Shown: positions 35,647-46,085 of the stretch, in pieces
How positions within the stretch are numbered: the stretch's first letter is position 1
Layout: each line of letters opens with the position of its first letter
Assembly: GCA_913775095.1 (NCBI GenBank)
Contig: CAJYIW010000019.1
Coordinates: forward strand, 744,001 to 808,000
DNA from: an uncultured Siphonobacter sp.
Lineage (GTDB): Bacteria; Bacteroidota; Bacteroidia; Cytophagales; Spirosomataceae
DNA length: 64,000 bases
Reading direction: 5' to 3'
Made by a program: the position numbers and the translations under genes
The notes under the pieces: model-generated
What the model was told of the DNA's origin: nothing
The model's input: the letters and a program-made list of their open reading frames with translations, nothing else
The model's database searches: none

Positions 35647-36051
35647 CGGCTGTGTTGTTTTATCGTTCGCTTCAAAACTAAAACAGCCCAATGACAGCCC
35701 TATGTCAGCAGGATTTCTGTGTTCAAACTAATGTAGAGGTATGCTTAATCGCGTCTGGCCGTGAAAGGTAAACAAATCAATAGTCCTAAGAACAGCCTCA
35801 TTCGTCCTGGCTGGTGTCTTTACCAACCATCAGGCTCCCACCTTGGCTGGTGAGGACACCAGCCAAGGTGGGAGCTGATGAAGACACCAGCCAGGGCGGG
35901 AGCCAAAGCGGGAGTAACCACCTTTACCCAAACGCAATCAATCGTGTTTCTACCAGCAAACAAAAAGGTCAGCCCGCTAAGCAGGCTGACCTTTGGCAAT
36001 AGGTGGATTTGTGCGGTAACTTTACACACCAAGCCCTAAACTCCAAACCGA
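35647..36051. repeat. Intergenic region with a long perfect palindrome
   Basis: No gene supported over 405 bases. It contains one degenerate palindrome (35808-35829), a 42-base perfect inverted repeat with 19-base arms and an AGGA loop (35834-35875), a third half-copy (35880-35900), a GCGTCTGG word (35750) also seen in the later 100-bp elements, and the secA terminator. Confidence 0.75.
35962..35994 (-). terminator. Terminator of secA
   Basis: AAAGGTCAGCC (35964-35974) and GGCTGACCTTT (35984-35994), nine-base loop, T-run on the minus strand. Confidence 0.85.
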
Positions 36052-39000
36052 TTAGTCGATCAGAACGCAAACTCCGCGTTTGACGTCCTCTTCCACTTTT
36101 TTGTATTTCACGTCACGTTCAATGCGTCCATCGCTGTACTGAACCGATACCCGCTGGTTAGGCTCAATCTTGTTAACGCGGACGGGTTGCTGACGAGGGC
36201 GTTCTATTTCGATTTCTTCGTATTCTTCCACCGCAGGTTCTCCACCCGTAAGACCCGTTACGTCATCTTTACTCAACTGCAACTGAGGCTGAGGTTCAGG
36301 ACGACGGGGAGGCTGAGGCACCTGGGGTTGCTCCACATGAAGTTCAGGCACATCGTAACGCATCAGCAACTGAACGACATCGAAGTTTACTTTATTGATG
36401 AACTGCTTGAACAGATCAATCGACTCGAATTTGTAAATCAGCAAAGGATCCTTCTGTTCGAATACGGCATTCTGCACTGATTGTTTCAGGTCATCCATAT
36501 CCCGAAGGTGCTCCTTCCACTCCTGATCAATGACGGTCAGAGCGATGTTTTTCTCGATCTCGCGGGTTACCTCACGACCTTCGCTGTTCAGAGCTTTCAG
36601 GAAATTAACCTGGAAGCCCATCACGTGCTCACCATCGGTGTACGGCAGGCCAATCACCGAGTTATCGTTGACATTACCCTGATTAGCTTCAAACAGATCC
36701 TGGAAGAACGGTTGCATGCGGCGGGCAATGTCCGCTCCTTTGGCCTGGTAATGGGCTTCAGCCGCGGCGTATAACTGCTGGGTGCGTTGCTCAGGCTTCA
36801 GACGAATAAATTCATCCTTGCTGAAGGGCACCTGAATAGCCAGCGTTTCAATCACCCGAAGTTCGAATTCTTCATAACCGGGGTTGTTCGATACCAGCTC
36901 TTCGCACACGTCGTAAGTAATGTTGGCAATATCCAGAGCCAGACGGTCACCAAACAGAGCGTTTTTCCGACGCTTGTAAATAGCTTCCCGCTGGTAGTTC
37001 ATGACGTCATCGTATTCGAGCAGACGCTTCCGGATGCCGAAGTTGTTTTCTTCAACTTTTTTCTGGGCCCGTTCAATGGACGAAGTAATCATGGAGTGCT
37101 GAATGACCTCTCCTTCTTCCATACCCATCCGGTCCATGACCTTCGCAATCCGCTCCGAACCGAACAGACGCATCAGGTTATCTTCCAGTGAAACGAAGAA
37201 CTGAGACGATCCGGGGTCACCCTGACGACCGGCACGACCCCGTAACTGACGGTCTACCCGGCGGGATTCGTGACGTTCGGTACCGATGATGGCCAGACCA
37301 CCCGCGGCTTTCGACTCGGGGGTCAGCTTAATATCCGTACCCCGACCGGCCATGTTCGTAGCAATCGTAACGTTTTGTGAATGACCTGCTGAAGCAACAA
37401 TCTCAGCCTCGCGTTGGTGTTGCTTGGCGTTCAGTACCTGGTGTTTGATTCCACGCATCCGTAACAGACGACTTAGAATTTCCGAGTTTTCCACGGAGGT
37501 AGTACCCACCAGCACCGGACGGCCTGCTTTTACCAGTTCGTCAATCTCCTGAACGACCGCGTTGTATTTCTCGCGAACCGTTTTATATACTTTGTCTTCC
37601 TGATCTTTCCGTGAAATTTTCAGGTTCGTAGGAATCGAAACGACGTCGAGTTTATAAATCTGCCAGAACTCGCCCGCTTCCGTTTCCGCCGTACCCGTCA
37701 TTCCTGAGAGTTTGTGGTACATCCGGAAGTAATTCTGAAGCGTCACCGTGGCATAGGTCTGGGTAGCGTCTTCGACCTTCACCTGCTCTTTGGCTTCAAT
37801 CGCCTGGTGAAGACCATCCGAGTAACGACGACCTTCCATAATCCGGCCCGTTTGCTCATCGACGATCTTGATCTTTCCGTCCATGATCACGTACTCTACG
37901 TCCAGTTCGAACAGCGTGTGAGCTTTCAGTAACTGGTTAACCGTGTGAATACGTTGCGTTTTAATGGAGTAATCGCGGATAATCTCGTCTTTCTTGTGAA
38001 TTTTATCTACTTCCGAAAGATCCGATTTATCGATCTGATTCAGTGCTACTGACAAATCAGGCAGAATGAAGAAATTAGGATCTTCATTATTGGCCGTCAT
38101 GACGTCGATACCCTTTTCCGTTAACTCAACCGAATTATTTTTCTCTTCGATCACGAAATACAGGGGAGCATCGGCTTCCGGCATACGCTTACCCTGCTCC
38201 TGCAGGAAGTCGTTTTCTGTAGCCCGCATCACGGCCTGATTTCCCTGTTCACTTAGATACTTGATCAGAGGTTTGTATTTGGGTAAACCCCGGTGAGCCC
38301 GGAACAGAGCCAGCCCCCCTTCTTTGGTATTACCCGCGGCAATGAGTCGGCGAGCTTCCGTAAGGAATCCCTGTACCAGCTTCTGCTGTTCTTCCACGAG
38401 TCGGGAAATCCGGGGATTTAATACTTCGAATTCCTGCACATCGTTGTCTTTCACCATCGGTCCACTGATGATCAGAGGCGTACGGGCATCATCAATCAGG
38501 ACGGAATCGACCTCATCGACCATGGCGTAATGGTGTTTCCGCTGAACGAGTTCTTCCGGGCTGCGGGCCATATTGTCACGCAGGTAATCGAAGCCGAATT
38601 CGTTATTAGTACCGTAGGTAATATCCGCCAGGTAAGCACTGCGGCGGCTATGGGTGTTAGGTTCGTGACGATCAATACAATCGACATTCATCCCATGGAA
38701 TTCGAAAAGCGGAGCATTCCATTCGGAGTCACGTTTTGCCAGGTAGTCGTTGACGGTGACAATGTGAACGCCTTTACCTCCCAGTGCATTCAGGAAAGCC
38801 GGGAGCGTAGACACCAGCGTCTTCCCTTCCCCGGTTGCCATCTCTGAAATTTTACCCTGATGCAGCACGACTCCACCAATCAACTGAACATCGTAGTGAA
38901 CCATGTTCCAGGTGATGGGTTGCCCCATGACATTCCAGGTGTTTTTCCAGGTAGCCTTATCACCTTCAATGATGACGTTCGACTTCCGGGAAGCAACGAA

Positions 39001-39411
39001 ACGGTCGTGAACATTGGCAGTTACCACCAGTTCACCGTTTTCAGTATAGCGACGACCCGTCTCTTTCACAATGGCAAAAGCACGGGGCAGAATTTCCAGT
39101 AAAATTTCTTCCAGTTTCTGATCCGACTGAATCTCCAGGGCATCAATCTGCTTGAAGAGCGTGTCTTTTTCATTCACGTCCAGATCGGGATTGGATTCGA
39201 TCCGCTGACGAATGCTATCTATCTGACTGGTAATGGGTGCCAGACCATCCTTGATAATAGACTTAAGATCAGCGGTTTCCTGACGAAGCTGATCATCCGT
39301 TAACTCTCTTAATTTAGCAAATTCGGCATTAATTTTTCCTACGTAGGGATATAAATCCTTTAAATCCCGATCGGACTTGGTGCCGAAAATTTTGGTGATG
39401 AGTTTAAACAT
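36052..39411 (-). CDS. secA: Preprotein translocase ATPase SecA
   Basis: A 1,119-residue motor that drives unfolded proteins through SecYEG. Walker A (MATGEGKT, 191-198), [19 protein letters not shown], the preprotein-crosslinking region and motif VI ([14 protein letters not shown]) are all seen. It is longer than the 900-residue E. coli protein owing to insertions usual in Bacteroidota, and the C-terminus ([14 protein letters not shown]) has no zinc-binding CxCxnCH motif. A Pro/Gln-rich linker precedes the tail. Single gene unit with its own terminator. Confidence 0.97.
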   Translation of the reverse strand: MFKLITKIFGTKSDRDLKDLYPYVGKINAEFAKLRELTDDQLRQETADLKSIIKDGLAPITSQIDSIRQRIESNPDLDVNEKDTLFKQIDALEIQSDQKLEEILLEILPRAFAIVKETGRRYTENGELVVTANVHDRFVASRKSNVIIEGDKATWKNTWNVMGQPITWNMVHYDVQLIGGVVLHQGKISEMATGEGKTLVSTLPAFLNALGGKGVHIVTVNDYLAKRDSEWNAPLFEFHGMNVDCIDRHEPNTHSRRSAYLADITYGTNNEFGFDYLRDNMARSPEELVQRKHHYAMVDEVDSVLIDDARTPLIISGPMVKDNDVQEFEVLNPRISRLVEEQQKLVQGFLTEARRLIAAGNTKEGGLALFRAHRGLPKYKPLIKYLSEQGNQAVMRATENDFLQEQGKRMPEADAPLYFVIEEKNNSVELTEKGIDVMTANNEDPNFFILPDLSVALNQIDKSDLSEVDKIHKKDEIIRDYSIKTQRIHTVNQLLKAHTLFELDVEYVIMDGKIKIVDEQTGRIMEGRRYSDGLHQAIEAKEQVKVEDATQTYATVTLQNYFRMYHKLSGMTGTAETEAGEFWQIYKLDVVSIPTNLKISRKDQEDKVYKTVREKYNAVVQEIDELVKAGRPVLVGTTSVENSEILSRLLRMRGIKHQVLNAKQHQREAEIVASAGHSQNVTIATNMAGRGTDIKLTPESKAAGGLAIIGTERHESRRVDRQLRGRAGRQGDPGSSQFFVSLEDNLMRLFGSERIAKVMDRMGMEEGEVIQHSMITSSIERAQKKVEENNFGIRKRLLEYDDVMNYQREAIYKRRKNALFGDRLALDIANITYDVCEELVSNNPGYEEFELRVIETLAIQVPFSKDEFIRLKPEQRTQQLYAAAEAHYQAKGADIARRMQPFFQDLFEANQGNVNDNSVIGLPYTDGEHVMGFQVNFLKALNSEGREVTREIEKNIALTVIDQEWKEHLRDMDDLKQSVQNAVFEQKDPLLIYKFESIDLFKQFINKVNFDVVQLLMRYDVPELHVEQPQVPQPPRRPEPQPQLQLSKDDVTGLTGGEPAVEEYEEIEIERPRQQPVRVNKIEPNQRVSVQYSDGRIERDVKYKKVEEDVKRGVCVLID

Positions 39412-39826
39412 AGCTATGTGCTAATGCACCGTTATTCGTGGTTAGGCAGCCCTTTTACCAGACTGCTTTTCATAATCCGGCCAGGTTTAGCGGATTTACA
39501 TGAAACCCCAACTGGGGTACAACAATAGGTAGAATGCAAATTTACGCCATTCTTTTGACCCGAAAACAAAAAAACGGTTCCTAAATACAGTTTAGAGTCG
39601 AAAGCAGTCAAAAGTTTAGAAGGAAGCGACAAATTGACAGCTTTTAGACTCCAGACGGTACCGGCCCGGAAACTTTCAAACTAAAAAATTCGTTGTAAAT
39701 TGCCAGCGTATTTCAGCTTATTCATTCGCAACTAACCACAGTTTTTCAAATTAAGTCTGGATTGAAACGTTAATTCTGAGGATAACGTTCTCCTGGCAGA
39801 CTGTTTAACCCCTATTTCATTTCACT
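39412..39826. other. Gap between secA and the divergent gene at 39827
   Basis: No gene supported over 415 bases. The frames here are short and without coding pattern. AACGTTA (39766-39772) and TAACGTT (39783-39789) form a perfect 7-base inverted repeat about 40 bases before the next start, a possible operator. No clear promoter consensus was found for either side. Confidence 0.4.
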
Positions 39827-40333
39827 ATGAGTCAAAACCAGCAAGATAATCCTTATTACCGCCCGGTCCGTCGGGAGCGTAAGAAAATGTCCATACCAGG
39901 CTTTGGTGGAGGCAGTATGTTTGGTGGTAAGGGTACCAATGAAGACCGAAAAGATCGTGGAGACATCTGGATGAAATTCATGCCGCTCATCGTGCTTATT
40001 TTCGCGGCTTATGCCATGTATGACACCTTCTCTGCTTTCAATAAAAAGAAGAAAAATACGATAGACGAGCCCAAAGCCATCCAGGCCATGGAGTGGAAAC
40101 ACGCAAAAGTGTACAAGAAATTCGCGGATGTTACGCCCCGGTCCACTCATTATTACCTCGTCATCGGTTACGAAGGAGCCAGTAAGACCATTGATTTCGG
40201 TCAGGAAAAAAGTGAATTCTGGGATCAGATTGATACGTATAACTTTTTAACCAAAGCTCCGGGTAGTTTATCCGTGGACGTTGATGCCTACGATAATTCG
40301 AGGGATCGGGTGCTTACCCTGAAGTTCGATTAA
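39827..40333 (+). CDS. Small single-pass membrane protein of unknown function
   Basis: A 168-residue protein. A Gly-rich, basic N-terminus (residues 1-45, PYYRPVRRERKK, GFGGGSMFGGKG) precedes one transmembrane helix at about 50-68 (FMPLIVLIFAAYAMYD) and a soluble C-terminal domain. With no signal peptide, the N-terminus is likely cytoplasmic and the C-terminus periplasmic. I do not recognise a family. It shares a bidirectional terminator with fabH. Confidence 0.65.
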   Translation: MSQNQQDNPYYRPVRRERKKMSIPGFGGGSMFGGKGTNEDRKDRGDIWMKFMPLIVLIFAAYAMYDTFSAFNKKKKNTIDEPKAIQAMEWKHAKVYKKFADVTPRSTHYYLVIGYEGASKTIDFGQEKSEFWDQIDTYNFLTKAPGSLSVDVDAYDNSRDRVLTLKFD

Positions 40334-40352
40334 CTTTTTTTGAGTTAGATAC

Positions 40353-40387
40353 ACAAAAAGGCTGGTCAGCATGACCAGCCTTTTTGT
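40353..40387. terminator. Bidirectional terminator
   Basis: AAAAAGGCTGGTCA (40355-40368) and TGACCAGCCTTTTT (40372-40385) are a perfect 14-base pair with a three-base loop, A and T runs on both sides, between convergent genes. Confidence 0.92.
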
Positions 40388-40409
40388 ATGCAGGACTGTT
40401 GATGGGGCC

Positions 40410-41357
40410 TTACTCTACACTTACCAGCATGGCACCGTAGGAATAGCCGCCTCCGAATGTGGTAACAACGATGTGATCCCCCTTCTGGAAACGGTATCTG
40501 TTTTCGCTCAGTCCGATGGCACAACCGGCACAGCCGGTATTGCCCAGGTACTGAATGTTAGATAGAAGTTTGTCCATGGGTAATTCCAGTTCTTCCATTA
40601 CTTTCTTACTGATTCGGAAATTGGCCTGGTGCGGTAATACCCAGTCCACATCTTCGAGCGTCAGTCCATTACGACCTAAAATCTGACGACTGGCCTTGGG
40701 CATGTACTGAACCGCATTGATGAAGACATCGCGGCCATTCGGCATTACGAAACCATCATCGTTGGGTCGCAATACAACTCCTTCCAACGCTTTGCCAACC
40801 GTGGCAGCACCGCCCGTGAGGACGTCTACTACTTTCAGATCAGAATCAGAAATGCGTTCACTGGACATGAACAGAGCAGCCGCTCCATCCCCCCATAAGT
40901 GACCGGCAACTTTGTCCGATTCGTTACTGTAAGCCGTATTGTTATCCGACACTACGACTAAGGCTTTGGTCGCCTTCTTCATGCAGAAATAGCCTTGCAC
41001 TACTTCAATCGCATTCAACAAAGACGAACAGGCCGTAGAAACGGACAGCACCGGAATATCCGGAATCTGCAGGTCGTGCTGTACAGCATGGGCCAGTGAG
41101 ACAATCGTATCATAAGGGGTATAGGTCGCCCCTACAATCAAATCAATTTCCTGTACTGGGTAAGGTAAAAGGGCCAGGCCCTGACGAACGGCCTCTACGG
41201 CCATCGTATTCGTGTTTTCGTGAGGGGCGGCTTTCCGACGTTCTCGGATGCCCGTCCGCTCCACGATCCACTGGTCAGACAATCCATTCAGTCGGGCAAA
41301 ATGTTCATTGGTAACAACTTGCTCCGGCAGATAGCTACTTATCGCGTTGATATACAT
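40410..41357 (-). CDS. fabH: 3-oxoacyl-ACP synthase III (FabH)
   Basis: About 315 residues from ATG 41357; an extended frame from 41417 adds an unlikely tail. The catalytic triad is Cys110 (STACSSLLNAIEV), His243 (LPHQANFRI) and Asn273 (GNTGCAGCAI), as in FabH, which condenses acetyl-CoA with malonyl-ACP to start fatty-acid synthesis. TACSS instead of the usual ACAG around the cysteine places it away from E. coli FabH; a role in a branched or specialised acyl product is possible. No other fab gene is adjacent, so it may be an extra copy. Confidence 0.85.
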   Translation of the reverse strand: MYINAISSYLPEQVVTNEHFARLNGLSDQWIVERTGIRERRKAAPHENTNTMAVEAVRQGLALLPYPVQEIDLIVGATYTPYDTIVSLAHAVQHDLQIPDIPVLSVSTACSSLLNAIEVVQGYFCMKKATKALVVVSDNNTAYSNESDKVAGHLWGDGAAALFMSSERISDSDLKVVDVLTGGAATVGKALEGVVLRPNDDGFVMPNGRDVFINAVQYMPKASRQILGRNGLTLEDVDWVLPHQANFRISKKVMEELELPMDKLLSNIQYLGNTGCAGCAIGLSENRYRFQKGDHIVVTTFGGGYSYGAMLVSVE

Positions 41358-41403
41358 AAGGGTCAAGCGGGGAACAGCTCGTATTTGTACTTTGCCGTGA
41401 TAT

Positions 41404-41433
41404 TTTGTACTATGCAAAGAATGCTTATCTTTG
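41404..41433 (+). promoter_or_regulatory. Promoter-like element directed into the fabH upstream gap
   Basis: TTTG and TATCTTTG are separated by 18 bases, a close match to the Bacteroidota -33/-7 consensus, and point rightwards into a region with no gene. It may drive a small RNA, or be fortuitous. The imperfect palindrome at 41450-41478 lies just downstream. Confidence 0.35.
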
Positions 41434-41679
41434 CGAACTTACCAAATATTTCAACGAATGATTATATAATTCATTGAAATAATTATAAATATTTTATTAA
41501 TTCCTTAATCTCATGGCCCTAAGGCCCGAAATGGCCCTTTACAACGGCTTCTGTTTCTCAAAAAGTTCATAGGCTGTTTGCAATTTCCTTTTCTTCGCCC
41601 ACAGCCGCTTTCCTTCCTGATAGGTCAGAGTAATTCAGCCTAGGTTTTGAACCCAGCAGCGTTCAAATTATCTATTATC

Positions 41680-41718
41680 AAAAGAGCCGAAACTAATACT
41701 TTAGCTTCGGCTCTTTTG
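41680..41718 (-). terminator. Terminator of the DUF3857 pair
   Basis: AAAAGAGCCGAA (41680-41691) and TTCGGCTCTTTT (41706-41717), perfect 12-base arms. Confidence 0.85.
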
Positions 41719-41735
41719 TTTAAGGGAATCAGGGA

Positions 41736-43628
41736 TTATTGTTTCACAAATACCGCCTGTGAACGATCCGCACGGGCTATTTTCTTGCAAAAATCCACAA
41801 ATCGGGCGTACTCCTTCGCGGGTTTCCGGAAACTGCTCATTTCCAGCTTTCGAGTATAAACGATGGTTTCCCCTTTTTTGATGGCCTGAGCCGTATACGT
41901 ACCAAATTCCGTTTCCAGCTTCACTGGTTCGGGCAGGGCTTCGAGTGCGTAGGATTCCGGGATGTGGTACGTAACGGTATCCGCGTCCGTGAAGCCAATG
42001 GGCCAGATTACCTCATGCTGACGCTCAGCACTTGACTTAGGAATATGAGTCCAGGGAGTGAACTGATTGACAGTCAGGAACATGCGATTGCCGCTCATGG
42101 TAGCACTTTTCCGAACGGTTAATTTTAGTTTCTCCGCAATGGAAGGAATGGTTTGCCCTGGGCGGGAAGCTTCGAAGGTAAAATCGTTCAGATCGAAACT
42201 GGCTAATCGCATCTGTCGGATCTTCCAGCGTTTCAGAGTTTCACCCGCCATTGATTCGGTGGCGGCCCGGTAATCGTCCTGCTGAATACCGGAATAATTC
42301 GTCAGCATGTGCGTGGTTGCGTTCCCTTCTTTATCCAGGAATACTTCAATTATACGATGCTGTCCATTTTCTGCCTGCTGGTAAGCGGGCGTTTTCACCA
42401 GAACCCCACCCATTGGCGTTTCCAGCAGAGCATGACGATTACCCGTGAAACTTCCCATATACCCCGGACTGGCGTGCTGACTTGTGCACTCCAGCCAGAG
42501 CGTATCCTTCAGCAACGGGACACACAAGATTTCGTGATTGAAACGGGCCGAAGTAAATTCCGGAATGATGTCTCTGGCATTAGCCGAAACCGAAGCGGTA
42601 TAGGAAGTAATGCCGGCTACTTTCAGCATGGCCTTCATATAGTTCGAAAGGGCCTTGCAATCGCCGTACCCTTTCTCAACAACGGTGGTGGCCGGTATAC
42701 TCTGCCAACCCCCAACGCCCAGCTGGATGCTGACGTAACGGGTGGACTGCTGAAGATACTGATAAAGTTTTTTCACTTTCTGAAGCGGTTCTTTCTCGGT
42801 TGCAACCAATTTTAGAACGTTGGCCCTGGCTGATTCGGGTAACTCGTCGCGGTTCACATTCAGGTCATAGAAAAACTGACCCAGTTCTTTCCAGCTGGCC
42901 GCCGAGCCCTTGTTTCCCTTCATATCAAACTGATTGGGAGCTGTCAATACGGCAGGACCGCAGGAGGCATAGACATCCGTATAAGGTTCTTCTTCGCGGG
43001 TTTTCAGGTTTTTCACCTGCCACTGATACGTCTGGATTGCCTCACGTTCTGATTTCTGAACCGCTCCTACTCCATTCATTTCCCGATAACGCAGTCCCAG
43101 AGCGATCGGAACCTTCACCGTAAATACGGCATTTTCAATCGCCAGTTCTTCATCGCTCTGGGGAATCCAGTAAGGATAAAAAAGTGTATTGTAGGTTACC
43201 AGCTCGTAGTCAAATTCTACGGTAAAGGGGTAATTCGCGTATTTAAAATCGGCCCGTTTTACTTTATGATCATCGTAAAGGGAATAATCTGAATTGGATG
43301 AAATATCCAGAATATCCGGTTTTTTCAGACGTTTAATCTCTCTGCCATTTGCATCGTATAACTTCCCTTCAAAATTTTTGACGCGACTTAGTTTACTATA
43401 ATGCACTTCCTCGGAAGCGTACTTTTCTCCTTCTTCATTTAGGATAGTAACTACCGTATGAATGCGGTGAACAGCTTCCCCCACAGTTAATACCTCAAAG
43501 CTCTCTTCCTGCAGACGAATCACGGCGGATGCCTCGTTTTTCAATTCAGAAGGTATCGTTTGGACAGCATAATTCTGGGCAGAAAGCCCCAGAGGTAACA
43601 GAATTAGCCAGCAGAGTAATCTTCTCAT
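41736..43628 (-). CDS. DUF3857 and transglutaminase-like protein
   Basis: A 630-residue exported protein with a signal peptide cut near residue 17 (LSAQ). The DUF3857 beta domain spans about 45-230, then a transglutaminase-like core with Cys324 (KGYGDCKALSNYM) and His365 (SARFNHEILC), and a C-terminal DUF3858-type beta domain. The cysteine and histidine suggest an active protease or crosslinking enzyme acting on peptides in the periplasm or at the surface. It lies 27 bases downstream of a related gene on the same strand, so they form a pair. Confidence 0.83.
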   Translation of the reverse strand: MRRLLCWLILLPLGLSAQNYAVQTIPSELKNEASAVIRLQEESFEVLTVGEAVHRIHTVVTILNEEGEKYASEEVHYSKLSRVKNFEGKLYDANGREIKRLKKPDILDISSNSDYSLYDDHKVKRADFKYANYPFTVEFDYELVTYNTLFYPYWIPQSDEELAIENAVFTVKVPIALGLRYREMNGVGAVQKSEREAIQTYQWQVKNLKTREEEPYTDVYASCGPAVLTAPNQFDMKGNKGSAASWKELGQFFYDLNVNRDELPESARANVLKLVATEKEPLQKVKKLYQYLQQSTRYVSIQLGVGGWQSIPATTVVEKGYGDCKALSNYMKAMLKVAGITSYTASVSANARDIIPEFTSARFNHEILCVPLLKDTLWLECTSQHASPGYMGSFTGNRHALLETPMGGVLVKTPAYQQAENGQHRIIEVFLDKEGNATTHMLTNYSGIQQDDYRAATESMAGETLKRWKIRQMRLASFDLNDFTFEASRPGQTIPSIAEKLKLTVRKSATMSGNRMFLTVNQFTPWTHIPKSSAERQHEVIWPIGFTDADTVTYHIPESYALEALPEPVKLETEFGTYTAQAIKKGETIVYTRKLEMSSFRKPAKEYARFVDFCKKIARADRSQAVFVKQ

Positions 43629-43655
43629 ACAATGATTTTAAACGTAGGTTCTATA

Positions 43656-45593
43656 CTATTTTTTTTTCAGGATAATCTGCTCGCTATTTTTTGCAATAAC
43701 CATATCCATGAGCTTCTTGAGGTAGGGATATTCTTCCGAAGAATAAACAGGTTTCTTGAGTTGTAAACGGGTTACGATATTGATTACGTCATCGCCCTGT
43801 ACCTGAGCCTGATAGGTAAACCGTCCCCCATCATCGGGCAAAAGCAGCACCTGAGTAGCCGGTGAATTTTCAACCACATATCCTTTGGGTATTTTGATAT
43901 TGGCCATAAATACCTCTTCGCTTGGATTGCCAAAGTCTACTGGATAAAGTCGCTTTTCATACTTGAACTGATTCACGGAAAGAGCTTCTCCCAGGGCAGG
44001 ACTTAAGTAAATGCGATCCCCTATTTTATTGAAAGCGTCTTCATAATATACTTTTGTTGTAAGGATCAAAGGTTTTTCCACGACGTCCGCAAATTCAACC
44101 TTCGATTCTCCTGCTTCAGCAGCCGGTTGTTTAATCAGTTCTTTACCGTATTTCTGAATCCCTGATTTCTGAATTCCTTTTCGGTGGCTGGCCGCCAATT
44201 CTCCCGTCCAGTTCCAGGAAAGGGTACCCTTAATGGCACCCGACTCCTCCATCTCATATTCAAGCGTTTTGACCTGCCGATTGATGGTAGGTTTCAGGTA
44301 AATCCAGTTCGCTTTTCTGGCGTCTACGATCCGGCCGATCCGGGTCAGACAACGTTCCGGCAGAAGCCCCATGGGCAAGTAAGAATCCGTGGCATCCAGT
44401 AAAACTTCCTTATTCCCAATCATCGCTACTCCGACCATGTCATTGAAATAAGAAACCATGGGAATCTCCATAAACACGGCTCCGTTGGAACGGGTACTCA
44501 GGATTACCGGGTAAGCTTCCAGCCCCATTTCACGAATCAGGCCCACCAGCAACATATTGATTTCGGCGGAGTTACCCGTTTTTTGCTCAAAAATCGTTTT
44601 AGGCGAACTGTTGGACCAATAGGTTGCCATTCCGTTCCAGTTCATACTCGTGCGAATGAAACGATGAGCTTCCGTAACCCGTGATAAGGTATCTTTGTAC
44701 TTGCTGTTAATGGTTTTAGCGGCTTCTTTCAGGAATGAAGTCTTCCGTAAATAACTTCCTACCTGATCATCGTCGATCAGACTTTTATCGACATCGGGCC
44801 AACTTTGGGTAAAGCGTTTTACCCGCCCATCTACCACTGCTTCTACCAGTTCAAAACGCAGCCGGGTCATGTAATCACTCATGGTCGTTATATACGGTTC
44901 TGCCCGTAAAGCGGGCAAGTCTTTGACCGCATAACGCATGATTGTACCCGCATTTACGGTTTCATTGTAATCTTTAATGACTAACTCGACCGGGTTTTGA
45001 AAAACCGCCCGATATCCCAGTTTAGGAGGGAAGCTGGCGTAATACTCGCTGTATTTAATGGGAATGTCTGATTGAAACTGCCAGTCGGGTAACTGAAAAA
45101 TAAAGTCAGAATGCAGATCGTATTCATATTCTATAATACATCCTTCCTGTACGTGCGGTAATGTGAATTTAGTTTCGTAGAAATTTTTGTCTGTTTTAGT
45201 CGTAAAAATCGCTAACCTGCTTAAGTCTTCGGTTTTTATTTCACCTTTGTCCAGCCAATACGTTGTGCCTTTAATGCTGCGAATCACCTCTTCGTGATTA
45301 GCTCCTCGCCGGTATTGCCGAACGGCGATAGTAGCCCGGTCATAGGCTGATTTTTTCAGGATTTTAATACGACAAATACGCCGGTGAATGGCATAATACC
45401 CCTTGATGTCGTTATCCGTAATTTCGACCGATCCATAGTCGCCCAGTACTACTGCCTCGGCGGATGAATCCAGAGGATAAGCCTGAGCAGCCAGATCGGC
45501 TACACTAACTTTACTAATTTTAAAGCGTTGAGCAGACGCAACACTGCTGACCATACAGAAAAGTACAGTAGCCCAGACAGAAAACCGTTTCAT
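43656..45593 (-). CDS. DUF3857/transglutaminase-like paralogue lacking the catalytic residues
   Basis: A 645-residue exported protein with signal peptide (cleavage near residue 22), DUF3857 domain and transglutaminase fold. At the position of the catalytic Cys the sequence is Ser342 (KTGNSAEINMLLV) and at the catalytic His it is Asp385 (SYFNDMVGVA), while a downstream Asp remains (VLLDATD). It therefore probably binds but does not cleave its substrate. Pairing with the intact enzyme next to it suggests a working pair or a chaperone-like partner; this is inference. Confidence 0.83.
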   Translation of the reverse strand: MKRFSVWATVLFCMVSSVASAQRFKISKVSVADLAAQAYPLDSSAEAVVLGDYGSVEITDNDIKGYYAIHRRICRIKILKKSAYDRATIAVRQYRRGANHEEVIRSIKGTTYWLDKGEIKTEDLSRLAIFTTKTDKNFYETKFTLPHVQEGCIIEYEYDLHSDFIFQLPDWQFQSDIPIKYSEYYASFPPKLGYRAVFQNPVELVIKDYNETVNAGTIMRYAVKDLPALRAEPYITTMSDYMTRLRFELVEAVVDGRVKRFTQSWPDVDKSLIDDDQVGSYLRKTSFLKEAAKTINSKYKDTLSRVTEAHRFIRTSMNWNGMATYWSNSSPKTIFEQKTGNSAEINMLLVGLIREMGLEAYPVILSTRSNGAVFMEIPMVSYFNDMVGVAMIGNKEVLLDATDSYLPMGLLPERCLTRIGRIVDARKANWIYLKPTINRQVKTLEYEMEESGAIKGTLSWNWTGELAASHRKGIQKSGIQKYGKELIKQPAAEAGESKVEFADVVEKPLILTTKVYYEDAFNKIGDRIYLSPALGEALSVNQFKYEKRLYPVDFGNPSEEVFMANIKIPKGYVVENSPATQVLLLPDDGGRFTYQAQVQGDDVINIVTRLQLKKPVYSSEEYPYLKKLMDMVIAKNSEQIILKKK

Positions 45594-46085
45594 AAGGGTA
45601 TTAATTCAGAGTAGGTACGTGCATGAATGCCTTCTAAATCAAGGCTATCTAGTGAGAAGGGAGGATACGATTAAACCTTCAGAACACCCTTGTAAGGATG
45701 AGGTTCTTAACGCAAACGGTGATGGCTACATAGTTCAAGGTGGTGATAGAAAATTTCAGAAGGTAAATGCTAACAAAATAAATCAATCAAACGTATATTT
45801 CTTACTAATGCGATTGAATAAATTACTTATCAACCAGGATTTAAAACTTTATCACTCCTGATTAAGAGTTGTGTTTTTATATTTTTAAAGTATAGCTAAA
45901 CTATGGGTTATTTACTCATCCTAAGCTTCTTCTTTTTCAAGCAGCGTTCCTGAAGAAAAAGTGATAAATTTATGATATTGTAATTTCTGCCGGGTCATTA
46001 TTAACAATTTGTTCACCGCTCAGGCGATCGTTCCCTTCTATAAATAGCAGAATTTTGTTCTTCGAAACATTTCTCTTTAGTACCT
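45594..46085. other. AT-rich gap before the alkaline phosphatase gene
   Basis: 492 bases, visibly richer in A/T than its neighbours. An 80-codon plus-strand frame at 45619-45861 has no recognisable features and is not supported as a gene. AATTTTG at 46050-46056 could be part of a promoter for the phosphatase gene. No repeat family was found here. Confidence 0.4.

Larger units (their letters stand above)
41358..41735. other. Gap upstream of fabH with promoter-like elements
   Basis: 378 bases without a supported gene. A plus-strand promoter-like pair TTTG (41404-41407) and TATCTTTG (41426-41433) points away from fabH, although no plus-strand gene follows before the next gene. An imperfect palindrome of 29 bases lies at 41450-41478, with 11 of 14 positions paired. 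An orphan 32-codon minus-strand frame (41539-41634) and the terminator of the next gene complete it. Confidence 0.45.

Noticed and set aside
45619-45861. 80-codon plus-strand frame before the alkaline phosphatase gene
   Set aside because: No signal peptide, motif or neighbour support, in an AT-rich gap. Not called as a gene.
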